Below, piece after piece: positions 55,854 through 64,000 of a stretch of 64,000 nucleotides of DNA. Each line of letters begins with the position of its first letter. The first letter of the stretch is position 1. This DNA is from Calliopsis andreniformis. Its lineage: Eukaryota; Arthropoda; Insecta; Hymenoptera; Andrenidae. The position numbers were made by a program, and so were the translations under genes. The stretch is taken from NCBI RefSeq assembly GCF_051401765.1, contig NC_135068.1, forward strand, positions 1,922,001 to 1,986,000, read 5' to 3'. The notes below the pieces were generated by a model. That model was not told the origin of the DNA. It saw nothing but the letters and a program-made list of their open reading frames with translations, and did not search any database.

Positions 55854-56220
55854 TGTTATGCGGCATCACCCCTCGCGATAAGCCTGACTCACGAAAGACT
55901 AACTCAACATTATCTTCGCCTTTTGCCAAACGATGACTCTAATGTTTGGAGTCGATAGCAATGCTAAGTTTACGTGTCCAGTGACACATGTAAGAATAAA
56001 GTCTAAAACCCTGTACACAAAAGGCATATACAGGAACCTTCTCGTCGAGCATAGGGTTCACTTCCAAATCAAGAGCAGTAGTGTTAAGACGTGTCATCCT
56101 TGTGGAACAGTTTTCTTGTATTCCGTTAAAAGGCCTATTTCAAATAAAACTTCGTGTTATAAAGAAGAAGAAGGTTTCATTCTCGTGAGAATCCCATCCT
56201 TCCTTCTTCACGGCATAACA
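55854..56220 (+). repeat. E7 3' LTR
   Basis: 367 bp, TGTTATGCGGCATC to CACGGCATAACA, preceded by polypurine AAGGGAGGGGG. Integrase sequence of E8 starts at the next base. A 13-bp hairpin (AAAATTCTTAATT with AATTAAGAATTTT, about 55801-55833) lies just upstream of the polypurine tract. Confidence 0.85.
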
Positions 56221-56571
56221 ATACGATCGTTACAATATAAATTAAATACTTCCTTTAAAATAGCTGGTGATAAAATTCTCAATTCTAAAATAAAAAGCAA
56301 AGAATATTATGATAAGAAGAATAACCCCATCACATTTAAGGAAAATGAACTAGTTCTAATTTATGATCAACGCATTAAACCAGGTCAAAATAAAAAATTA
56401 TCTTGTAATTTCAAGGGTCCTTATAAGATAACACGAATTTATCCTAATAATACTGTAGAAATTCAGTTAAGCAAAAAGAAACAGAAATATCACACTAATC
56501 TATTAAAACATTATTTTTCAGATGAGCCCAACACTTTGGATATTCCTCCTAGTTCCTCAGCTAACAGTTAG
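56221..56571 (+). pseudogene. E8 integrase C-terminal tail
   Basis: Open frame with RSLQYKLNTSFKIAGDKIL, NELVLIYDQRIKPGQNKKLS, CNFKGPYKITRIYPNNTVEI and KYHTNLLKHYF. This is the GPY/F module, colinear with E2 and E4. The catalytic core is cut off by the E7 LTR. Confidence 0.9.
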
Positions 56572-58853
56572 TCAATAGCGGAATCTTTTATAATAAGTTA
56601 GGAGTTGCACAAATCTCAAACACAAAACTAACATTATTAACTCATATAAATTTAACTTACGTTGAACAAACACGACAAATATTATATAAAACTTATACTA
56701 AATCGCGAAACATTTGTACATTAATACTAAAAAATTCTAATGAAGTCGATCATGCAAACTATAATTGTGAAAAAACATTAAGTAGCATTGAAGATGAGAT
56801 AAAGGATATAGACATGAAACATGAGATATTATATCATTTAACAGGTCAAGAGACAAATAAACGTAAAAGACGTGGATTAATTAATGGCGTTTCTTAGCTC
56901 TCAACTGGTTTTTCGGTACTCCAGATGCAGATGATGCAACATATTTATACGGATAGCATTAACATGTTGTTAGATGACAATAAACAAACACAAACTTTAA
57001 TGAAATCTCAAATTCAAATTATTTCCGGCACGATACGTAATTTTAATCAATCATTAGCTTCGTTAAAAGCAACTGAAAATACCTTGAATGAAAATAGTAA
57101 TCGTATTAGTAAATATTTTAATCAAACGAAATCAGTAATAACGACAATATTATTACAATCCATGTTAGATCAACAGATTACGACATTATTATCTTTGACC
57201 AATAGAATTTCAAAGGAATATAACAAATATATAGAAGCGATAAATCTTGGAAGACATAACATTCTCCATTAATTGTTACGCCAAAAATTCTGCTGGAAGA
57301 GTTGATCAATTATAAAGGCGAACAAGATTTATTGGTATCGCCTAATTTTAAGACCTTACCAATATTCTATAAAATTTTAAATCTTTAACTGATTTTTTTC
57401 TGAGAACATTATTGTATTTGTTTTAAACATTCCTTTAGTAACGAAAACAGTATTCGATCTCTATCAATTAATTCCGCTTCCTTCCCAATACCAAAATACC
57501 TCTTACTTTTCTTACATTATTCCCACTGAGCCATACTTAATTATGTCACAACCTAAAACCCAATTTTCCTTTCTACACGATTTGCTGGGCTGTAAAGCAT
57601 ATCTGGATAGGAAATACGTACGTTGGATATTCATACACGAGAGTCATCTGAGAAACCTGTGAAGTTCTTTTCTTGTCACCCCACACAAACAAAATACCCG
57701 AGGACTATCAAAGCAAGCATCGAGACTTGGACATATATTATGTAACACGAGGACTATCAAAGCAACATCGAGACTTGGACATATACTTCAAGTGATACTT
57801 CAAGTGTATCACTTCAAGTGATACACAAAAAAAGGTCTCGGTATTATTTATTATGTCGCTTTCAGTTTTCATACTAATGCTATTTTCTTCGATGTATGAC
57901 GACTTTCTTGTTCGGAGTACAACCGTAGCATCTAGCGCGCGTATCCAACGCTACCGCGGTCGCTTGGGCGGCAAACTCGCGCTCTCATTGGCCGGTGTTT
58001 TTCGTAAATAACTCGTTAACGAAGCCTCATCTTACATTTTCGCTAAGGAAAAACTTGTTTCAAATCACCCCCTGAATCACCCCTTTTAAGGAACTGCAAC
58101 ATTTTTGTTACACCCTGTATTCAAAATAATCAATGGATTTATGTCCTGCAAAAACCAACCACTCTGGCGATTGTCTGCAATGGGAAGGAGGATCACATAA
58201 AAGATATCGTTCTACATGAAACAGTAATATTACATAGAGAGCCAATGTAAAGGGTATAGTAATCTTTACTCCCTGGAACCTACAAAGCAGACGCAGAGGA
58301 ATGTCACTACATACCATCAATTAGTATCGTAGACAGCGATTGTTGTATTATTGATATACAAAAGGCCAAAATCGACTCAGCGCAATTAGAACCTGTACGA
58401 TTAGCAAATGTAGATCTATCTGATTTCAAGTATGCCAGCAAAAAATTAAATGAGTTCGATTAGATCTTAACAAATAGATTGAATGAACCTTTCATTGTTA
58501 CGCATACGAGTTGGTATACGACCGCGTTAGGATTAATAGCAGCAATTTTGATTGTTATTATTAATATAAACTGCTGTCGCTGGTGTGGATGTTTAAGGCT
58601 ATTACGGCGATTGTTTTGTTTCACAAGAAATCCAAACAATGGACAAATTGTACCACCGATAATTAAAAATTTTGTAAATTGTTATTTTAACTCAGACATT
58701 CGTAGCGAATACTGTGAGACATCAAGGGATGTTGTTACATATGATAGTAGAAGGGAAATGGATAGTAGAAGCCAACCGTCGACACCGCCTCTATCACGTA
58801 GCCTACCAGTTAGAAATTATTTTAGAACACATAAAAGTACAACACCGATATAA
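56572..58853 (+). pseudogene. E8 env, broken and split by a MITE
   Basis: Pieces follow the E4 env order: TLLTHINLTYVEQTRQI (about 56635), a furin-like KRKRRG (about 56860-56880), LNWFFGTPDADDA, the coiled segment in 56925-57272, IPLPSQYQNTSYFSYIIPT (about 57475), and the pre-anchor and anchor in 58479-58853 (WYTTALGLIAAILIVIININ, tail ending KSTTPI). Stops lie at about 56896, 57270 and 58462. A 40-bp segment is tandemly duplicated at about 57700-57790, and a mariner-type MITE interrupts at 57786-58113. Confidence 0.85.
57786..58113. mobile_element. Mariner-type MITE, one arm
   Basis: Matches one arm of the 38029-39149 element (CTTCAAGTGATACAC, CACTAATGC-type core, GGCCGGTGTTTTTCG, TTTTTGTTACACCCTGTA end). 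It ends at a TA, after which E8 env resumes. The other arm is absent. Confidence 0.85.
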
Positions 58854-59081
58854 GTTAACCATAATACGGTTATTTAATATTAAACACTATGTTAAGTATA
58901 TTATAACGTATCCAATATCATCATAATAATATATACACGTATTCATAATCATATAATTACTAGGTAGATCGATTTTACAGTTTTGTAGTTATATCTAATT
59001 CTGTTAACTAGTATTATATAGTTCATTTAGAATTAGTCTAAAATTGAACACTAGCGTATTCAATTTTTTAAAGGGGGGAGG

Positions 59082-59432
59082 TGTTGGATGACCAACTTGG
59101 GTAACTATTTAGTATTACTGACTCCCTTAAAAGATAACTGCGATCGGGTCCAAAACAACTGCGTCAGCCCTGTATTGACTGACAATATCAGAGTCCAAAC
59201 TTCTGGAGAAAACTGAATTAGTCATCATATAACTAAGGGCTAGGGTCATCCTTTTCTCACCGCAAGGTGAGAAAGGTCCTTTCTCACTTAGATATTAGGC
59301 GTCGTGAACCTACGGTGTACTCAGACATGTCCGAGTCTAAGTTCCTTGCAATTGTAAATCCGTGCAAGTCCCGAAATATATTTATTATAATATTATCGGA
59401 GTATTTCACTCGCCGAGTTCCTAATACCGACA
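59082..59432 (+). repeat. E8 3' LTR
   Basis: TGTTGGATGACCAACTTGGG to CTAATACCGACA, preceded by AAAGGGGGGAGG. The 3' end is diverged from the CCAACA of its relatives. The E9 env begins directly after it. Confidence 0.8.
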
Positions 59433-60090
59433 ACCTTGACAACCATCTGTGGAGGAGATAAGAACTATATGGAGGATATTGTTTTACAAAAAACAGGCAT
59501 GCTGCAATTAGACAGTCATTGCAAGGGTTATACTATGATGTATTCATTGGAGCCTACATAGTAGCAAGCGACTGCTGCATATCAGCATCTGATTATGTAT
59601 AAACCAAAGTATACCAACACTTCTGGAACCAGTAAAGCTCATCAATGTTGATTTGAATAATTTAAAGTATAACAGCAAAAAACTGAACGAATTCGATGAA
59701 ATTCTCACTCAACGACTTAAAGAACCATTCATTGTGACACATACGAGTTGGTACGCAGTAGCTCTATGTGTAATCGGTTCTGTCATATTTCTGATCATCT
59801 ACGGAAATTGTTGTCAATGGATCGAATGTTGGAGACTGCTGAAACGACTCTGCTGTTTTACCAAGAGTCCTAACACAGGAGAAATCGTGCCACTGATAAT
59901 TAAAAATTTCGTAAATTGTACTTTCGACTCAAGCGGCCACCGAGAGCATTCTTCGGAAATTGTATATTACGACCGAAATCAAGACATTGCTCGAATTACG
60001 CATAATATTCCTGAAGAAGAAATAGAAGTTACTCAATCAGAGAGAACCCGAGGAAGAATGTTAACACGGAAAAGTAGTACACTTATGTAA
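59433..60090 (+). pseudogene. E9 env C-terminal part
   Basis: Starts in the ectodomain (LTTICGGDKNYMEDIVLQKT), has a broken stretch at about 59550-59640, then an open frame 59653-60090 with NNLKYNSKKLNEFDEILTQR, an anchor (WYAVALCVIGSVIFLIIYGN) and an acidic tail ending KSSTLM. The upstream part is cut by the E8 LTR. Confidence 0.88.
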
Positions 60091-60276
60091 ATCTAACAAT
60101 ATGTTCACACATTATATTATTCATATTTATATTATGTTCCTATTTGTAAATTAGTCTTTTAAACTACATTCATATATTAGGTTTTAGAATATAATGAAAA
60201 ATATTTGTAATGCATGACGTTCACTGCATTGAAGTCTCTTTCTTTCGTTATCGACTTCAATTCTAAAGGGGGGAGG

Positions 60277-60678
60277 TGTTGGATACCCATCATCAATCTT
60301 GTAAACGCCAGCGCATCCTTATCCACTTAGTTGTTAGATACTCGTGATCAAAACACCTAATCTCATGTAAATACCAGCGCATCCTTACCCACTTAGTCAT
60401 TCCTTCCTAAATATTTTCCGCAACGGTTTAGTTATCATGCACCTTTGTCCCTTTCCCACTCTTCTTTTACTCCATCTTCACAGCTTGTATACATATATGT
60501 ATGTATATCGAAATCCGAATACCCAAAGTCAGAGATCCAAACATAGAGAAATAGAGAAATAGAGAAACCAGAGACACTCTTGGTTCGACATTGTTTAGAC
60601 ACTAACGTTCAGTACGAATAAACCTCTTGTTAAGTTAAAAAAAAAGGTGTTGTATTATTCCTAATCCGGAATCCAACA
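60277..60678 (+). repeat. E9 3' LTR, right edge of the plus-strand block
   Basis: 402 bp, TGTTGGATACCC to CCGGAATCCAACA, preceded by AAAGGGGGGAGG. The next base is in E2 gag, so this is the right border of the block inserted in E2. Confidence 0.9.
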
Positions 60679-60679
60679 A

Positions 60680-61797
60680 TTTTTCGAATTGCTGATTTAC
60701 GTAATAAATAGTGCTAGACGAGGATTGCATGTTGTGTTTGTTCGTAATCGGAGGTTTGGATAAATGGTGGCTCTGGTGAAAATTTTGTTCTTGATAATTG
60801 ATATGTTATTGTCTGGGGAATGAGGTATTATTCGAGGGTTGAGACTGGATATTGCGTCTAGAGTTGTTATACTCACGTTTTCTGCATTCGTTTATTAAGT
60901 GGCCGAATTTTTTGCAATAATTGCATTGTTTTACGGATGATTGATTAAAAGAATTGTGATTAAATCCCTGATTTGAAGCAACGTTTGATGAAGATTGGCT
61001 ATAATTGAGACTACGAGAATGTACAGGAGTTTGTGTGGTATTATTGTAATGACTGTATCGAGGGTTGGATTGTGAAGGCTGTTTGTTTCTATTTTTATAG
61101 CATTCGTTAGTGGAGTGATTAGTTCTATGACATAGGTTGCATTTTTAGAGAGATTTTGAAGAGATTGAATTATTATAATTCATACGCAATGCTTTTTCTT
61201 CATCTACGGCTGCTGTGAAAGCCTGACCGATAGTTTTAAATTCGCGGTACCGTAGCATTTGTGAAATTTGTGGTCGCGTATGGTAAACAAATCGATTGAG
61301 GGTGACATCGTTTATCATGGCTAGTCTGCCGTTTAGTATATCTTCTATTGAATTATCAGAGTGAAGTAACCTCAAAATTCTTGAACATAATTCTTCTAAT
61401 TTTTGGTAAAACTGAGTAACATTCTCATAGCGTTCTTGTTTATTTAATTCTTAATTCTTCCAACAAGTGATCTAAACTCTTTCTATCTTGATACAATTGT
61501 AACAACAAGTCAGCTACTTTCGGCCGTGTAGTTAAATGACAATGAATATCAATTTGTTCTCGCGTTTTACCTCTAATTTTACTTTTTACATAATATAAAA
61601 GCGATCGATGTTGAGAAGGACTTGCTAATTCAAAGGCAGTGTCTACTATATAGATATAAATATTATATAGATATAAACTACGGAGTTTGTAGTTTATATC
61701 TATCTCCATCGAAATTATCTGAGATTAGTTTTATTAAAAATTCGAGTGAAAAAGTTTGTGGTTGTTCAACCGTTGTTGAGTTATTTCCGCTTGGCAT
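60680..61797 (-). pseudogene. E2 gag, broken
   Basis: The minus-strand ATG at 61797 opens MPSGNNSTTVEQPQTFSLEF, leading into the capsid. The frame 61709-61440 has TAFELASPSQHRSLLYYVKS and LTTRPKVADLLLQLYQDRKS. The frame 61375-61145 has IEDILNGRLAMINDVTLNRF and IGQAFTAAVDEEKALRMN. Two knuckle regions follow, CNLCHRTNHSTNEC (about 61135) and CNYCKKFGHLINEC (about 60930), in a Ser/Asn-rich tail. A small inverted insert (ATAGATATAAACTAC with its complement, 61667-61704) breaks the N-terminal part. The 3' end is cut by the plus-strand block. Confidence 0.85.
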
Positions 61798-62146
61798 TCT
61801 TGCACGACTTACCAATTCCAAGAATCACAAATAATAAGTATATGTTTAGGAATAGGATCGATTTAGATTTAAGGATTTAGAATTTAAGATTTGATTGAGG
61901 AATTTGGAGTACAAGATTGTCGAAAGCGAATATACGAATAGTACTCACAATGTATTTCCTCTCACGTCGTTCCATGTCTTGTAAAGGGTATCCTTGGATC
62001 CTAATGGTTCAGCTAAGTCGTGGATTGTCAACCTCTTCTACGATGTAATTTTCTTCGTTGGTCTAGTTCCATTAATTAAAATTGATCACTTACACTCAGT
62101 ACCGAGTAATTTTCCGTCTTATGACTGAATATGTGAATATTGGACC

Positions 62147-62164
62147 ACCCCACTTCTGACACCA
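62147..62164 (-). other. E2 primer-binding site
   Basis: On the minus strand TGGTGTCAGAAGTGGGG lies 7 bases inside the 5' LTR, the same primer type as E1 and E3. Confidence 0.8.
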
Positions 62165-62171
62165 AATTTTA

Positions 62172-62565
62172 TGTTAAAAACCCACGGGTGTTCGAAGGAA
62201 TACACGTTGTTAATTTCAACAATAACTATATTTCCGAACGGGTACAACAACTGTTTTGACGAGTATCGTGAACGAGGTTACTACGTGAAAGAGTCGAGAG
62301 TACTGATATGAATTTTGGTGTCGCGTCGTAATATATACATACAATATATCCTAGGATTTTGGTGGGGGAATGATAAGTCTAATCCTTGGTATTTTGTTAG
62401 GGCGCGAGCCAGGTAATCTTTGGACATAGAAATCTGAGCTTACTCATTTGTTTTCGTCAACTCCCCAAAACATCGGTTTATCGTGGTGACTCTTCCATGA
62501 GTCACAGTCTGTCACAGCCACGGTGACCCATGCTCATAGCTAAGGAAAAGGGTCGTTTCCCAACA
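62172..62565 (-). repeat. E2 5' LTR
   Basis: 394 bp, TGTTAAAAACCCACGGG to TCGTTTCCCAACA on the plus strand. It pairs with the 3' LTR at 33880-34265. Confidence 0.9.
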
Positions 62566-62845
62566 ATAGAAAGGACTTTTCTGTCTTCTTTTTTTTTAAA
62601 TATTAAAATTGCATGTAATATTATTTCACAAATACTGCAATTTTTATATACAACTTTTCATTCATAACTGGTAAGAAGCAATAGATCCATACATAGAGAA
62701 ATAACCTACAAAATTAATAATACCCAAATACACACCACATCACATCATGGACGGGGACATGGAAATGGTGGAAAACACAAAGGGTAAATTCCTAATAGGA
62801 AACAAAAATGTTCAGATCTTCTAATCTTTTCAACAATAACTTTAG

Positions 62846-63232
62846 TGGGCCACTGTAGGTACACTAGGCAAAAATCCTGTAATACTTGCAGACGGACTAA
62901 TCACGATACATTCCAATGCAGATTCAAATCGTCTATTCCCGAACGTAACAGAGTTGTTAATAACACCCAAGTTTCGAATCAAAACCAAAATCATTTCCGA
63001 AATCAATGTCAGTATCAAGCCCCTAATGAAACTCAACAACTCCATATGCATAATCGTTTTCAACCACAAAACCAAGCAAATTCGAATTCAAGTGTCAACC
63101 ACCCTAAAGTTTGTAATTACTGTAAAAAACCAGATCATTTGATCGCTGAATGCAGGAAAAGGCAATATAATAATAATCGAAGGGATCAATTAAACTCTCA
63201 GGAGTCCCCAGCGACGGATACCGCACAATGGT
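62846..63232 (+). pseudogene. E10: gag zinc-knuckle fragment
   Basis: The plus frame from 62845 has two CCHC knuckles, CNTCRRTNHDTFQC and CNYCKKPDHLIAEC, in an Asn/Gln-rich context that resembles the E2 and E3 gag ends. Homology stops at about 63232, after SQESPATDTAQW. Capsid and pol are absent. It lies outside the E2 LTR, so it belongs to another copy, perhaps the site E2 entered. Confidence 0.8.
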
Positions 63233-64000
63233 CCGGGAACATCATTTTCATGACCAAAATTCAATTTTTGAAATTCAATATTTTGAAAAAATCTTCAGTA
63301 CTACCCGTTGACAACTCTTCAAAACTTTGAAGTTTAGAATATTATTCATTTAAAATAATTACATGACTAAGGGCAACGTTTCAAAGACAAAATTCCAAAT
63401 TTCAATGTGAAATTTATTGTTGTAGACATTGCTTATAGAGTGTCAAATTTCAGGTTCCAATTATTATTTTATATGTGTCCGTAGGTAAATTTTAATTATT
63501 TAATTGTGTTAGGGGCATTTTTTAATCCGTGTACCAACACTGCAATGTTTATAATAATTAAAACTTTTCGAAAGATTTAAAAAAAATGCTAACAAAAGCT
63601 AGTCACCAAATTTGTTTGATATGAAAGTTTAGATATGTGTTTAAGTAATTTTACAAATTTTAGGTGCAACCTCCTGCAACTTTTAAATCTAGACAGATTT
63701 GATAATAAACAGACGCCTGAGATATTCTGACGCTCGCGCTTGGACTCGGGGTGCATAGGTGCCGTTCAGATTCAAGAGCTTCGTGTCGAAAGAAACTAAG
63801 TCATTTCCATTTCTGTTACTTTGTATTCTTATAAAGACTTGATCGTAGACCCTTCTGAACGTATTTTAACAGAGTCTCGTTAGTCTCTTAGCCAACGAGC
63901 CAAGCGAAACATGTCGTGAAAAATCTGTGAATTTAGTGCGTTAAAATTTAATTATACGTTTATTATAATAATTATCTTTAATTTAATTATACATAGTTAT
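63233..64000. other. No gene recognised
   Basis: AT-rich DNA without a motif-bearing frame. Short segments such as GACGCTCGCGCTTGGACTCG (about 63731) are GC-rich islands of unknown origin. Confidence 0.5.

Larger units (their letters stand above)
33880..62565 (-). mobile_element. E2: errantivirus-like element split by nested insertions
   Basis: Two LTRs in the same orientation (33880-34265 and 62172-62565) bound minus-strand parts in proper order from right to left. These are primer site, gag (61797-60680), RT/RNase H/integrase (42770-40724), integrase tail (36935-36730), env (36690-34670) and polypurine tract. Two blocks are foreign: 36945-40722 (foldback DNA unit) and about 42784-60678 (plus-strand elements). 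Without them the element would be about 7 kb. All genes are broken. Confidence 0.8.

Overview
The window is eukaryotic, intron-bearing, AT-rich DNA from what is most likely an insect. The repeat families (Jockey and R1 LINEs, errantivirus-like Ty3/gypsy elements with env, Tc1/mariner, hAT, piggyBac-like MITEs) and an AT-rich insect-type mitochondrial 16S fragment all fit. A hymenopteran, perhaps an ant, is an inference from general resemblance of the repeats and is not proven. Almost everything here is mobile DNA in layers. The only multi-exon gene with an open reading frame is a five-exon THAP-domain gene on the minus strand (31697 to 30331). The only apparently intact transposon gene is a Tc1 transposase (20804-21832).

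Region 1 (1-9000) is a patchwork of dead elements: a piggyBac-like end, a Tc1 fragment, a decayed Transib/RAG1-like transposase, a Jockey LINE ORF2 cut by a 1.3-kb mariner at a TA, a GC-rich LTR-element gag, a nuclear copy of mitochondrial 16S rRNA, and a hAT transposase pseudogene. Region 2 (about 9000-20300) holds a minus-strand errantivirus-like element (env, integrase, RNase H, RT, PBS, 5' LTR; called E1) and a second hAT remnant. Region 3 (20300-27300) holds the intact Tc1 inside a dead Tc element, a pair of histone-type stem-loops next to a hammerhead-like motif, a Jockey ORF1 split by an LTR element with a tRNA-Tyr-type primer site, and a copia RNase H scrap. Region 4 (27300-33880) is AT-rich DNA with a MITE, the THAP gene and a solo LTR of the E1 family carrying a 4-bp target duplication.

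Region 5 (33880-62565) is one large nest. A minus-strand errantivirus-like element (E2) is bounded by a pair of about 390-bp LTRs lying 28 kb apart. Its integrase is split by a 3.8-kb foldback unit with arms of about 450 bp, which itself contains further MITEs. Its pol and gag are separated by about 18 kb of plus-strand elements: E3 (gag-protease, split by an R1-type LINE end), E4 (integrase, nearly open env, LTR), E5 (env tail, LTR with a fourfold 50-bp repeat), E6 (another gypsy pol tail), E7 (a different env family split by a piggyBac-like MITE), E8 (integrase tail and env split by a mariner-type MITE) and E9 (env tail, LTR). Region 6 (62566-64000) holds one more gag zinc-knuckle fragment (E10).

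The genes do not form a host pathway. Their relations are those of insertion order: younger elements sit inside older ones, and several junctions can be read to the base from TA, TTAA or 4-bp duplications.
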